A stretch of 64,000 nt of DNA from Archangium violaceum (GTDB lineage Bacteria > Myxococcota > Myxococcia > Myxococcales > Myxococcaceae), in contig NZ_CP069396.1 of assembly GCF_016887565.1 (NCBI RefSeq), forward strand, positions 4,880,001 to 4,944,000. Reading direction: 5' to 3'. The position numbers and the translations under genes were made by a program. Below are positions 33,845 through 42,665 of this stretch, piece by piece. The notes under the pieces are model-generated. The model searched no databases, had not been told where the DNA came from, and saw only the letters and a list, made by a program, of their open reading frames with translations. Every line of letters begins with the position of its first letter. Position 1 is the stretch's first letter.

Positions 33845-35905
33845 ATGGGTTCTCTTCGCGCCGCCGTGCCCGCCTGTCTGCTGTGGGGTCTCATGCTCTC
33901 GGGTTGTGTCCACTCCGCGCCGACACCGGACGCGGGGGAGGGGAGGGAGGTGGCTGTCTGGGAGGATCGCCGCTCGCTGGCGGACGGGCGGCTGGTGGAA
34001 CTGGCGACCCGAGGGGCCGTGCCGGTGCGCGTACGGGCGCTGCGTGCCCTGGCCCGGATCCAGGCTCTCTCCACGCTGGAGACCGTGCTGGCGGGGCTCG
34101 GTGCCGCCGAGGTGCCGGTGCGCGACGAGGCCGCCTTCGCCGCCGGAGTGCTGGCGCTCTCGTGGGAGCCGCTCACGGACGCGGAGAAGGCGCGAATGAC
34201 GGAGGCGCTATTGGCCGCCGAGGCCGCGGAGAAGGACGAGGGCGTCCGGCGCACGCTGCTCGATTCGCTGGGGAAGCTGGCCACGCCGGGAGCGGTGCGG
34301 CGGCTGTCCGATCGGCTCACGGATGGACATCCGGGCGTGGGGGGTCGGGCGGCCATGGCCCTCGGGGTGGCGGCGCGCAGGGGCGCGTCGATGGCGGAGG
34401 TGCCGCTGGCGCAGGTGGCGGTACTGACGCGGCCCGGCCAATCCGACGAGTCCCGGTATGGGGGAGCCTATCTCCTGGCGCTCGCGAAACGCTCCGAGGC
34501 GTTGCCGTCCCTGCGTCGCTGCCTCGGAGACGAGGCCCCCGATGTGCGCGCCCTGTGCGTGAAGGGCATGGGGGACACGGGAGGCCCGGAGGACGCGGCC
34601 GTGGTGGGGGGCCGGTTGCTGCGCGATGAGGTGCCGCGCGTGGCGGCCGAGGCGGCGCGGTCGCTCGCGAAGCTGGCCGGGCGCTGTGGCGGGGACTGCA
34701 CGCCGTTGGACGAACTGCTGGCGTTGAAGTCCCGGGTCGGGAGCGTGGCGCGGGGTGACTCCGCGTCGGGCCATGCGCTGCTCGCGCTGGCACAGCAGGG
34801 GTTGCCCGAGGCGGGCCGTCCGGTACTGGTGGCGCTGCGGCGAGCGATCCAGGAAGCGGCGCCGGGCGCGGTGTCCGAGGTGGCCACGGGGGACCTGATG
34901 AACCTGGACTGCCGATTGGCGGCGGCGCTCGACCGGCAGACGGGGACGCTCGACGAGAGCTTGCGCTGTGGCGGTGGCCAGGTGCCGGAGGCGAGGCGGC
35001 TGGCGCTCGGCCTGCGCGAGATTGCCCAGTCACGTGGGAAGGGAGGCGCGAATGGTGCGGTGAAGTACCTCTCGCACCCGGACACGCGGGTGCGGTTGGC
35101 CGCGCTCGATGCGGTGTCGAGCCGTCCCGTGCCCGAGGCCGCCGGGCCCGTGCGGGAGCTCATCGGCGGGAGCGACCCGGTGGTGGCGGCCTCGGCGGCG
35201 AGCACGGCCGGGAAGTTGAAGGACGCGGAGGCACTGCCGCGGGTGCGAGCGCTCGCGGAGCGTGTTCCCCAGGAGCCGGACATGGCGGAGCCGGTCGCGG
35301 GAGGACTGGTGGAACTGGCGGGGAAGGACGCGGAGCCGGTGCTGCGGACGTGGCTCCAGCACCCGCACGCCAACGTGCGCCGGGTGGCGGCCGAGTCCCT
35401 CTCCGGTCTCACGGGTCAGCCCGTGCGAGCCCTTCACGTGGAGCTGCCAGCGGACGCGCGCCACCCCGAGCCCGCTCCGGCGGGGAGCACGCTGACCTTC
35501 CGCACGAGCAAGGGAGCGTTCACGGTGGCGTTGGATGCGGAGGCGCCGCTGACCTCGGGCAACCTGGTGACGCTCGCGCGCAAGGGGTACTTCCGAGGCA
35601 TCACCTTCCACCGCGTGGTGCCGGACTTCGTCGCACAGGGAGGAGACCCGCGCGGAGACGGGGAGGGCGGGCCGGGCTACTCCATCCGTTGCGAGATGAC
35701 GCGTCGTCCCTATCGCCGGGGCGTGTTGGGGATGGCGCTGTCGGGCAAGGACACGGGCGGCAGCCAGTTCTTCTTCACGCACTCGCCACAGCCGCACCTG
35801 GATGGCCGCTACACGGCCTTCGGAGAGGTGACGCGGGGCATGGACGTGGTGGACCGGCTCCTGGAGGGCGACACCATCCTCGACGTGGAGGTTGTGACGG
35901 ACTGA
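33845..35905 (+). CDS. HEAT-repeat lipoprotein with C-terminal cyclophilin domain
   Basis: A 686-residue lipoprotein (LMLSGC lipobox, Cys19). The body (about 40-530) is a series of HEAT-like helical repeats (VRALRALARIQ, ALPSLRRCLGDEAPDVRAL, PVREL...AASAAST). The last 155 residues form a peptidyl-prolyl isomerase of the cyclophilin type (FHRVVPDFVAQGGDPRGDG, SQFFFTHSPQPHLDGRYTAFGEV), with the key Arg, Phe and Gln present. It would act as an envelope foldase on a scaffold. It diverges from the zinc-ribbon gene; its 3' end overlaps the convergent gene by 97 bp. Confidence 0.88.
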   Translation: MGSLRAAVPACLLWGLMLSGCVHSAPTPDAGEGREVAVWEDRRSLADGRLVELATRGAVPVRVRALRALARIQALSTLETVLAGLGAAEVPVRDEAAFAAGVLALSWEPLTDAEKARMTEALLAAEAAEKDEGVRRTLLDSLGKLATPGAVRRLSDRLTDGHPGVGGRAAMALGVAARRGASMAEVPLAQVAVLTRPGQSDESRYGGAYLLALAKRSEALPSLRRCLGDEAPDVRALCVKGMGDTGGPEDAAVVGGRLLRDEVPRVAAEAARSLAKLAGRCGGDCTPLDELLALKSRVGSVARGDSASGHALLALAQQGLPEAGRPVLVALRRAIQEAAPGAVSEVATGDLMNLDCRLAAALDRQTGTLDESLRCGGGQVPEARRLALGLREIAQSRGKGGANGAVKYLSHPDTRVRLAALDAVSSRPVPEAAGPVRELIGGSDPVVAASAASTAGKLKDAEALPRVRALAERVPQEPDMAEPVAGGLVELAGKDAEPVLRTWLQHPHANVRRVAAESLSGLTGQPVRALHVELPADARHPEPAPAGSTLTFRTSKGAFTVALDAEAPLTSGNLVTLARKGYFRGITFHRVVPDFVAQGGDPRGDGEGGPGYSIRCEMTRRPYRRGVLGMALSGKDTGGSQFFFTHSPQPHLDGRYTAFGEVTRGMDVVDRLLEGDTILDVEVVTD

Positions 35906-36375
35906 AGACCAGTTCGGGTGCGCACTTCGGCAAGCTCCGTCAGGAGCCGCTCGCGGAGCCTGTTGCCGCGAGCGAGGCGGAGAATGCTTCGCTCGACGTC
36001 ATCCAACATGCGCCTGGCCTCGTGGTCGTCGTGCTGAGGGTGTCGTCGGCACCATTGAGCATAGAGGCAGGCAACGTGGTAGCGGCGCTCGACGTTCGAG
36101 TAGCCCAGCCGCTGGATACGTCGCAGCGTGGGCCCTAAAACCGGCCATGGACAATTGCGTCCGTATGCTTCGGTGAAGAGCGTCTCGGCAATCCGCCGCC
36201 GTACCTCCTGCCGCTCGTATTTCGTTTTCACCACCGAGCGCAGGAACTCGCGCTCCAGTACTTTGAACCTGGCTTCCAACTCCTCGAAGGACTCGCCGAA
36301 GGTCTTCACGAGCAGTTGGTCCACCGCTCGTGCCACCTCCGCGAAGCGGCGCTCCGAACTTTCGGACAGCCTCAC
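35809..36375 (-). CDS. hypothetical helical protein overlapping the cyclophilin gene 3' end
   Basis: A 188-residue basic, helical, cytoplasmic protein. Residues 1-155 look like ordinary protein (ERRYHVACLYAQWCRRH, EARRMLDDVERSILRLARGNRLRERLL). The last 30 residues are Ser/Thr/Arg-rich and lie antisense to the cyclophilin gene, so a stop may have been lost. The GTG start at 36375 has GGGAGG 8 nt upstream. Composition is less GC-rich than neighbours. No family recognised. Confidence 0.6.
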   Translation of the reverse strand: MRLSESSERRFAEVARAVDQLLVKTFGESFEELEARFKVLEREFLRSVVKTKYERQEVRRRIAETLFTEAYGRNCPWPVLGPTLRRIQRLGYSNVERRYHVACLYAQWCRRHPQHDDHEARRMLDDVERSILRLARGNRLRERLLTELAEVRTRTGLQSVTTSTSRMVSPSRSRSTTSMPRVTSPKAV

Positions 36376-36407
36376 AGGTAAGGCCTCCCATCCCGAAGTC
36401 TATCTGG

Positions 36408-36578
36408 CCATATGCCGTTGCTCGCGAGGACGAAGTACACGCGGCGGTGATGACCTCGCTCCGTGCCGCGCTCGACCGGTGGCCGTTGCGCTCGCTGACG
36501 GAGCAACTGCTGGAGTCACGGGCGCGCAGCGAGGTGACCTGGCTGCGCGCCTTCGTGGGCAGAGCCACGCTCCCGTGA
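36408..36578 (+). pseudogene. possible 3' remnant of a degraded gene
   Basis: About 56 codons in one frame end in TGA at 36578 and have protein-like content (SLRAALDRWPLRSLTEQLLE, VTWLRAFVGRATLP) but no convincing start or ribosome site. It lies between the GTG of the minus-strand gene at 36375 and the HD-GYP stop at 36590. It may be the tail of a lost gene; a chance frame cannot be excluded. Confidence 0.3.
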
Positions 36579-36589
36579 GGAGCGCGGGC

Positions 36590-37696
36590 TCAGCTCGCGA
36601 CGCGGTTGGGCACCTTGCCCGGCGTGAAGCCGGCCCAGAGTGCGTTCTCCGCGTTCTCCATGTCCTCGACCTTCTTGCGGATGCGCTGCCACTCCGAGTC
36701 CGGAATGCGCAGGAAGGCCTCGGCCACCTCGGGATCGAACTGCGTGCCCGAGCAGCGCTTGATCTCATCGCGCGCCACGGACATCGGACGGCCCTTGCGG
36801 TACGGACGGTCCGAGGTGATGGCGTCCACCGTGTCCGCGATCGCGAAGATACGCGCCCCGATCACGATCTCCTTGCCCTTGAGCCCCTGCGGGTAGCCCT
36901 TGCCGTCCCACCGCTCCTGGTGGTGCAGCACGATCAGCGAGGCCTCGTGCAGGTAGGGCATCTTCGCGAGGATCTTGTAGCCGTACTCGGGATGCTTGCG
37001 CATCTCCACCCATTCCTCGGGCGAGAGCGGACCGGGCTTGAGCAGAATCGTATCGCTCACGCCGATCTTCCCGATGTCGTGCAGCAGCGCTCCCTGCTCC
37101 ACCACCTCGAGCTGCTCGCCGCTCAGGGCGATCTCCTCACCGATACGCCGCGAGTACAGCGACACCCGGCGCGAGTGCCACTGCGTCTCGGTGTCGCGGT
37201 AGTCGAGCGCGCTGATGAGGCCATCGAGCAGCCCGTTGGTGCGCTCCACCACCATACGCTCCAGGTCGCGGTTGATCGCGGTCAACTCCGCGTTCTTCTC
37301 CGCCACCTCTCGCGTCAACCTCTCATTCGCCTCCACCAGACGGCAGTGTTCGAAGGCCTGCCGCACGGCACTGGTCAGCTCACTGAGCGACCAGGGCTTG
37401 CCCAGCAGACGGAACACCTCACCCCGGTTGACGGCTTCGGATGCAGTGCGGAAATCCGCGGCGGCGGTGAGCATCAAGCGGACCGCGCGAGGATTCTTCT
37501 CGCGCAGCGTCCGCAGCAGCTCCACGCCGTTGAGCAACGGCATCATGAAGTCCGTCAGCACCACCTGGAAACCCTCTTCCTTGGCGGCCTGGGCCGGATC
37601 CGTATGGGTGATGACCTCGTAACCCTCCGACTGGAGAATCCGCGAAAGCGCGGCGAGAATGAGGGGATCGTCATCCACCACGAGGATGCGGTCCAT
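36590..37696 (-). CDS. response regulator with HD-GYP c-di-GMP phosphodiesterase domain
   Basis: A 368-residue two-domain protein. The receiver domain (1-118) has the acidic pocket DDD (8-10), phospho-acceptor D49 and K100. A coiled coil (about 118-160) leads to an HD-GYP domain with HD at 206-207 (LLHDIGKIG) and HHQERWDGKGYP (GYP 267-269), so an active cyclic di-GMP hydrolase is expected. GGAGG precedes the ATG at 37696. No cognate kinase lies next to it. Confidence 0.92.
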   Translation of the reverse strand: MDRILVVDDDPLILAALSRILQSEGYEVITHTDPAQAAKEEGFQVVLTDFMMPLLNGVELLRTLREKNPRAVRLMLTAAADFRTASEAVNRGEVFRLLGKPWSLSELTSAVRQAFEHCRLVEANERLTREVAEKNAELTAINRDLERMVVERTNGLLDGLISALDYRDTETQWHSRRVSLYSRRIGEEIALSGEQLEVVEQGALLHDIGKIGVSDTILLKPGPLSPEEWVEMRKHPEYGYKILAKMPYLHEASLIVLHHQERWDGKGYPQGLKGKEIVIGARIFAIADTVDAITSDRPYRKGRPMSVARDEIKRCSGTQFDPEVAEAFLRIPDSEWQRIRKKVEDMENAENALWAGFTPGKVPNRVAS

Positions 37697-37871
37697 GAAC
37701 CAAGCCTCCCAGCCCTTACAGGACGGACGTTGAAGAACCGGGCCGTTATACACGGCTTCGCACCCAAAGGTCACACCTGCCAGGAGTGCGCTCCGCTTCT
37801 TGCTCGCTGCACAACCCCTCGAAACCTCTGTTCTTTCTGAAATCGGAGGGAGGACCTGCCTCACGAGCCGC

Positions 37872-37901
37872 TTGCCTGTCCGGCTGGGGGTGGTCTATGG
37901 T
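37872..37901 (+). promoter_or_regulatory. sigma-70-like promoter for the dehydrogenase/dehydratase operon
   Basis: TTGCCT (37872-37877), an 18 nt spacer and TATGGT (37896-37901), about 50 nt before the ATG at 37954. An imperfect inverted repeat (AACTCC ... GGAGAGTT, about 37928-37949) lies in the leader. Confidence 0.4.
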
Positions 37902-37953
37902 GCGCGAATTGCTGCAATGTGGTGTAACTCCTTGATTTTAGGAGAGTTCTCCG

Positions 37954-38955
37954 ATGCCTAGAGCCTCCGCAGGGCCGGTCCCGGTGGTGGTCATGGGGTT
38001 GGGAGTCATCGGGCAGGAGATCGCCAGGGCGGCCCAACTTTCATCCGAGGTGGAGCTGATCGGCGCCATCGACGCCAGCCCGCAGCTGGTGGGTCGGCCG
38101 CTGTCCGAGGTGCTCGGGGTGCCCGGGCTCAACGGGAAGGTGTCCGAGACGCTGGAGGCGGCGGTGGGGCGGCGCAAGGGCGTCGTGCTGCTGCATGCCA
38201 CGGGCTCGCGGCTCGAGCAGGTGATGGATCAGCTGCTCGACGCGCTGAAGCTCGGCCTGCCGGTGGTCTCCACGTGTGAGGAGCTGGCCTTCCCCTTCCT
38301 CAAGTACCCGGAGCTGGCGCAGAAGCTGGAGCGCGCGGCGCAGAAGGCCGGCGTGGCGGTGCTGGGCACCGGCGTCAACCCGGGCTTCGTGATGGACAGG
38401 CTGGTGGCCACCGCGGGCCAGGCGTGCGGCCCGGTGCGCCATGCCACGGTGTCGCGCGTGGTGGACGCGCGCACCCGCCGTGAAGCGCTGCAGCGCAAGG
38501 TGGGCGCGGGCCTTTCCGAGGACGAGTTCTTCGCCCTGGTGGACAAGGAGCAGCTGGGCCACGTGGGCCTGGTGGAGAGCGCGGCCCTGTGCGCGCTGGG
38601 ACTCGGCATGGACTGCGACGACTTCGAGGAGGAGATCGTCCCCGTCTTCGCCGAGGAGGACATCACCGGCGGCGCCTTCCCGGTGAAGAAGGGCCGGGTG
38701 GCCGGCATCTTCCAGTCCGCGGTGGGTCTGGAGGAGGGGCAGGAGCGGGTGCGGTTGGAGCTCACCATCGCGGTGGGGGCTGACAATCCGGGAGATCGCA
38801 TCGAGATTGATGCGGACTCCAAACTGGTGCTGGAGATTCGCGGGGGCGTGCCCGGTGACCGGGCCACCGCCAACACGCTGGTGAACGCAGCCCCGCGCGT
38901 GACGGCCGCCGAGGCCGGGCTTCTGACCGTGCTCGAGCTTCCGGCCGGTCGTTAA
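37954..38955 (+). CDS. dihydrodipicolinate-reductase-like NAD(P)-dependent dehydrogenase
   Basis: A 333-residue protein with an N-terminal Rossmann fold (VVVMGLGVIGQEIARAA, then GAIDASPQLVG) and a central segment TGVNPGFVMDRL. It resembles 2,4-diaminopentanoate dehydrogenase and dihydrodipicolinate-reductase-like proteins more than DapB itself, which is shorter. It is the first gene of a run with two MaoC-like genes 13 bp downstream. The reaction is not certain. Confidence 0.75.
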   Translation: MPRASAGPVPVVVMGLGVIGQEIARAAQLSSEVELIGAIDASPQLVGRPLSEVLGVPGLNGKVSETLEAAVGRRKGVVLLHATGSRLEQVMDQLLDALKLGLPVVSTCEELAFPFLKYPELAQKLERAAQKAGVAVLGTGVNPGFVMDRLVATAGQACGPVRHATVSRVVDARTRREALQRKVGAGLSEDEFFALVDKEQLGHVGLVESAALCALGLGMDCDDFEEEIVPVFAEEDITGGAFPVKKGRVAGIFQSAVGLEEGQERVRLELTIAVGADNPGDRIEIDADSKLVLEIRGGVPGDRATANTLVNAAPRVTAAEAGLLTVLELPAGR

Positions 38956-38968
38956 AAGGGAGAGGGAC

Positions 38969-39418
38969 ATGCTGGACAAGAACGCCATCGGACGGGCCTC
39001 CCCGCCGTTCCTGAACGAGGTGGAGAAGGGCGCCATCCGGCGCTTCGCCGAGTCCCTCGGCGACTACAACCCCATCTATTACGACGAGGAGTACGCACGG
39101 GCCTCGGGCTACCCCACCGTGGTGGCGCCGCCCACGTTCCCCGCCTCCTTCAGCTCGGCGGCGGATCTGCGCGAGCTGCTCGGCGTGGGCATCAAGAGCC
39201 TGCTGCACGCCGAGCAGTCCTTCGAGTACGAGCGGCCCATCTTCGCGGGCGATCGCATCTTCGTCGCCACCCGGGTGGCGGACGTGCTCGAGCGCACCGG
39301 CCCGGCCGGAAAGATGGATGTCGCCGTCATCGAGGACGAGGGCCGCGACGAGGAGGGCAACCTCGTCTTCCGCGCCCGCCGGACGCTCATCGTCCGTGCC
39401 GCCAAGGAGAATCCGTGA
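38969..39418 (+). CDS. MaoC/HadA-like dehydratase subunit without catalytic His
   Basis: A 149-residue hot-dog-fold protein of the FAS1-like/MaoC N-terminal group. The family segment reads SLGDYNPIYYDEEYA: the position normally held by the hydratase-2 histidine is Tyr, as in mycobacterial HadA. PTVVAPPTFPASF is the next conserved block. It probably forms a heterodimer with the next gene, whose start overlaps its stop (ATGA). Confidence 0.82.
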   Translation: MLDKNAIGRASPPFLNEVEKGAIRRFAESLGDYNPIYYDEEYARASGYPTVVAPPTFPASFSSAADLRELLGVGIKSLLHAEQSFEYERPIFAGDRIFVATRVADVLERTGPAGKMDVAVIEDEGRDEEGNLVFRARRTLIVRAAKENP

Positions 39419-40071
39419 TGCCCGCGCGCAAGCTCTACTTCGAAGGACTCCGCGTCGGTGACGAGCTGCCGGCGCTGGCCAAGGCTCCCATCGACCGCGT
39501 ACAGCTGTCCCGCTACGCCGGTGCCTCGGGCGACTTCAACCCCGTCCACGTGGACGAGGTGTACGCCAAAAGCGTGGGCATGCCCTCCGTGTATGCCCCG
39601 GGCATGCTCGTCATGGGCATGCTGGGCCAGCTCGTCAGCGACTGGGCCCGTGGCGGCCAGCTGCGGCGCTACCACGTGCGCTTCATCAAGATGGTGTGGC
39701 CGGGCGACACCATCGTCTGCAAGGGCCGCGTGAGCGACCGCCACGGCGAGGGGGGGCGCTACTTCGTCGAGGTGGAGCTGTGGGCGGAGAACCAGCGCGG
39801 TGAGCTGGTGATGAAGGGCAACTCCACCATCCAGCTCTTCTACTCGTTGGAGGACGAGAACCGGCAGCGCTCCGGCCAGTCCCCCATCGTCGTGGATGTG
39901 CCGCGGGAGAGCCTCCTCAACGCCTCGGCCGCCCAGGGTGGAGAGGACGACGAGGATCGCTCGGCCGCCACCTCGGGCTCCAAGAAGGCGCCCACCCAGA
40001 AGCCGGCCGCCAAGACGGCCACGGCCCCCGCCGCTCCGGGCGCTGCCGCCGCGAAGAAGGCCAAGAAGTAG
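39415..40071 (+). CDS. MaoC/HadB-like (R)-hydroxyacyl dehydratase, catalytic subunit
   Basis: A 218-residue hot-dog-fold enzyme. The hydratase-2 motif SGDFNPVHVDEVYA is intact, giving the Asp and His pair. Residues 1-150 cover the fold; the last 65 or so are an acidic patch then an Ala/Lys/Pro-rich tail (KKAPTQKPAAKTA, AAAAKKAKK) resembling histone H1-type tails. It should dehydrate 3-hydroxyacyl thioesters with its HadA-like partner. Confidence 0.85.
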   Translation: MMPARKLYFEGLRVGDELPALAKAPIDRVQLSRYAGASGDFNPVHVDEVYAKSVGMPSVYAPGMLVMGMLGQLVSDWARGGQLRRYHVRFIKMVWPGDTIVCKGRVSDRHGEGGRYFVEVELWAENQRGELVMKGNSTIQLFYSLEDENRQRSGQSPIVVDVPRESLLNASAAQGGEDDEDRSAATSGSKKAPTQKPAAKTATAPAAPGAAAAKKAKK

Positions 40072-40097
40072 GTCCTTGTCGTCCATGTGCCACTTCA

Positions 40098-40121
40098 GGT
40101 GGCGAGGAAGGCCTCGCCACC
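40098..40121 (+). terminator. hairpin after the dehydratase operon
   Basis: A perfect 10 bp stem GGTGGCGAGG (40098-40107) / CCTCGCCACC (40112-40121) with a 4 nt loop, 27 bp after the stop. No T run follows, so termination is less certain. Confidence 0.5.
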
Positions 40122-40143
40122 CAACGCGAGGCGTCATTCGCGG

Positions 40144-40171
40144 TTGACTCTAAAATCAATCGACGTAACCT
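40144..40171 (+). promoter_or_regulatory. sigma-70-like promoter of the acyl-CoA dehydrogenase gene
   Basis: TTGACT (40144-40149), a 16 nt A/T-rich spacer and TAACCT (40166-40171), about 70 nt before the ATG at 40244. Confidence 0.45.
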
Positions 40172-40243
40172 TTCCGTGTCCCAAGTGGGGCCGCGGACCG
40201 TCGATTGTGCGGCCGTGAGCCCCCCAACGTACGGGGAGTGGCA

Positions 40244-42082
40244 ATGTCCGCCGGCATCAACACCTACAAGACCGACCTTCGGGAAATCTTCTTCACGCTG
40301 TTCGAGCAGTTCGGCTTCGGCCAGGTCGCCGGACAGGCCCCCTTCGACGCCTGGGGACCGGACGAGGCGCGCGCCGTCCTCCAGGAGACGTACCGGTTCG
40401 CCAAGGAGGTCCTCGGGCCCATCAACGCCTCGGGTGATCGCGAGGGCTGCCGGCTGGAGAACGGCAACGTCATCACGCCCAAGGGCTTCAAGGAGGCGTG
40501 GAAGAAGCTCTACGAGCAGGGCTTCAAGACGGTGGGCGTGAGCCCGGAGCACGGCGGTCAGGGCAGCCCGATGATGCTGTACGTGCTCATCGAGGAGATG
40601 CTGTCGGGGGCCAACTCGGCCTTCAACATGTACCCGGGCCTGGCGTTCGGCGCGGCGGAGCTGGTGGCCGAGTGCGGCACGCCGGAGCAGAAGAAGCTCT
40701 TCGTGGAGCGCATGCTCAACGGCACCTGGGGCGGCACCATGTGCCTGACCGAGCCGCACGCGGGCTCGGACGTGGGCGCGGCGAAGACGAGCGCGCGCAA
40801 GAACGCGGACGGCACCTACAGCATCCGCGGCACGAAGATCTTCATCTCGGGTGGTGATCACGACCTGGCGGAGAACGTCATCCACCTGGTGCTGGCGCGC
40901 ATCGAGGGCGCGGCGCCGGGCACCAAGGGCCTGTCGCTCTTCATCGTGCCGAAGATCCGCGTGAAGCCGGACGGCTCGTCGGCGGGGAGCAACGACGTGA
41001 CCGTGGGCTCCATCGAGCACAAGATGGGCATCAAGGCGTCGGCCACATGTGTGCTGAACTTCGGCGAGAACGACGGCTGTGTGGGCGAGCTGGTGGGCGG
41101 GGTCGAGAACGTCGGCATGAGCCAGATGTTCAAGATGATGAACGGCGCGCGCATCGCGGTGGGCATCCAGGGCCTGGCGCTGGCGAGCGCGGCGTACTTC
41201 AACGCGCTGGAGTACGCGAAGGATCGCAAGCAGGGCGCGCACGCGAGCAAGTGGAAGGATCCGTCGGCGCCGCGCGTGGCGATCATCGAGCACCCGGACG
41301 TGCGCCGCATGCTGCTGGAGATGAAGGCGCACGTGGAGGGCATCCGCGCGCTGGTGGTCAAGCTGGCCATGCACACGGACAAGGCGCACCAGCTGGCGGG
41401 CAAGGATGACGACAAGGCGGCGTACCACCGCGGACAGGTGGAGCTGCTCACGCCGCTGGTGAAGTCGTACGCTTCGGACCAGGCGTTCCGGCTGTGCGCG
41501 CAGGCCATCCAGGTGTACGGCGGCGCGGGCTACTGCCAGGACTACCCGGTGGAGCAGTACACGCGCGACTCGAAGATCTTCTCCATCTACGAGGGAACCA
41601 ACCACATCCAGGCGATGGATCTGGTGGGCCGGAAGATGGGGCAGGCGGGCGGCGCGAACTTCCAGCAGTTCATGGCGGACGTGGGCGCGTTCATCGAGGG
41701 GCACCGCGAGCACAAGGTGTACGGCGATGCGGTGCGGCAGCTGGCGGCGGCGCAGGAAGGCGTGATGGCGAGCGCCATGGCGGTGCTGGGCTGGTCGCAG
41801 GATCCGGCGAAGATGACGCTCATCCCGCTGTCGGCGAACCGCTTCCTGAACATGATGTCGGAGCTGGCGGTGGGCTGGCTGCTGCTGGAAGCGGCGATCC
41901 TCGCCGAGCGCGTGGGCGAGAAGGCGACGGGCGACGAGAAGTCGTTCTACGAGGGCAAGAAGTGGAGCGCGCTGTGGTACGCGCGCAACGTGCTGCCCAA
42001 CGTGGAGCAGGCGGCGAGGATGATGGCCACCGAGGACACCTCGTCGGTGGAGATCACCAACGCGGCGTTCGGAGCCATCTAG
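40244..42082 (+). CDS. acyl-CoA dehydrogenase, long (about 600-residue) type
   Basis: A 612-residue flavoenzyme for the first step of beta-oxidation. FAD/substrate signatures are MCLTEPHAGSDVG, KIFISGGDHDL and, near the end of the core, IYEGTNHIQAMDLVGRK, where the Glu of YEGT is the likely base. The length exceeds the usual 380 because of an N-terminal helix set and a C-terminal helical domain (about 480-612). GGGGAG lies 6 nt before the ATG at 40244. A palindromic repeat separates it from convergent exbD. Confidence 0.92.
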   Translation: MSAGINTYKTDLREIFFTLFEQFGFGQVAGQAPFDAWGPDEARAVLQETYRFAKEVLGPINASGDREGCRLENGNVITPKGFKEAWKKLYEQGFKTVGVSPEHGGQGSPMMLYVLIEEMLSGANSAFNMYPGLAFGAAELVAECGTPEQKKLFVERMLNGTWGGTMCLTEPHAGSDVGAAKTSARKNADGTYSIRGTKIFISGGDHDLAENVIHLVLARIEGAAPGTKGLSLFIVPKIRVKPDGSSAGSNDVTVGSIEHKMGIKASATCVLNFGENDGCVGELVGGVENVGMSQMFKMMNGARIAVGIQGLALASAAYFNALEYAKDRKQGAHASKWKDPSAPRVAIIEHPDVRRMLLEMKAHVEGIRALVVKLAMHTDKAHQLAGKDDDKAAYHRGQVELLTPLVKSYASDQAFRLCAQAIQVYGGAGYCQDYPVEQYTRDSKIFSIYEGTNHIQAMDLVGRKMGQAGGANFQQFMADVGAFIEGHREHKVYGDAVRQLAAAQEGVMASAMAVLGWSQDPAKMTLIPLSANRFLNMMSELAVGWLLLEAAILAERVGEKATGDEKSFYEGKKWSALWYARNVLPNVEQAARMMATEDTSSVEITNAAFGAI

Positions 42083-42118
42083 CCAAAGGAAGAGCCCCCA
42101 CTCCCTCCCTCCAACACC

Positions 42119-42155
42119 CTCCCTCTCCCTCTGGGAGAGGGTCGGGGTGAGGGTA
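42119..42155 (+). repeat. dispersed palindromic repeat, copy 4
   Basis: CCCTCTCCC with GGGAGAGGG, then TCGGGGTGAGGGTA. It lies between the acyl-CoA dehydrogenase stop (42082) and the convergent ExbD stop (42205). Confidence 0.88.
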
Positions 42156-42204
42156 GGTAGCTCCGGGGTTGCTGCCCGTGCGGTGCAGGGCGGGCGCGGG
42201 CCGC

Positions 42205-42654
42205 CTACTGCGCCTCGCGAACGCCGATGGCGAGCTGCCCGAGCCCAACGCTCTTGGCCAGCTCCATCACCTGCACCACGGTACCGTGGGGAACGCCCTC
42301 ATCGGCCTGGACGATGACGATGGTGTCCGGGTTCTTCTTCTGAGCATCGGCGAAGGCGCGCTTGAGCTCGTCCTCGTTGACCACGTTGCCGGAGAGGACG
42401 AAGCGCCCATCCGAGAGGACGGCCACGGACAGATCCGTGGCACGCGCGGTGACGTCCGTGCTGCCGCCCTTGGGCAGGTTCACCTTGAGGCCCTGCTGGG
42501 CCCCGCCACTAGGTGACTGCTGCACGATGACCGAGCTCGTCACCATGAAGATGATGAGGAGCACGAGCATGACGTCGGTGAGCGGGGTGATGTTGATCTC
42601 CGCGAAACCGACGTCGTCGCCCTCTCCGTCTCCGGGTACCTTGCCCATCGCCAT
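42205..42654 (-). CDS. ExbD/TolR-family protein
   Basis: A 149-residue protein with one membrane segment (about 27-45, LTDVMLVLLIIFMVTSSVIV) carrying the conserved proton-pathway Asp, and a periplasmic domain (residues 60-145). It forms a proton-driven motor with the ExbB-like protein encoded 11 bp upstream. Whether it drives TonB, Tol or gliding-type machinery is not shown. GAGG lies 9 nt before the start. Confidence 0.88.
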   Translation of the reverse strand: MAMGKVPGDGEGDDVGFAEINITPLTDVMLVLLIIFMVTSSVIVQQSPSGGAQQGLKVNLPKGGSTDVTARATDLSVAVLSDGRFVLSGNVVNEDELKRAFADAQKKNPDTIVIVQADEGVPHGTVVQVMELAKSVGLGQLAIGVREAQ

Positions 42655-42665
42655 GTGAGTGGACC

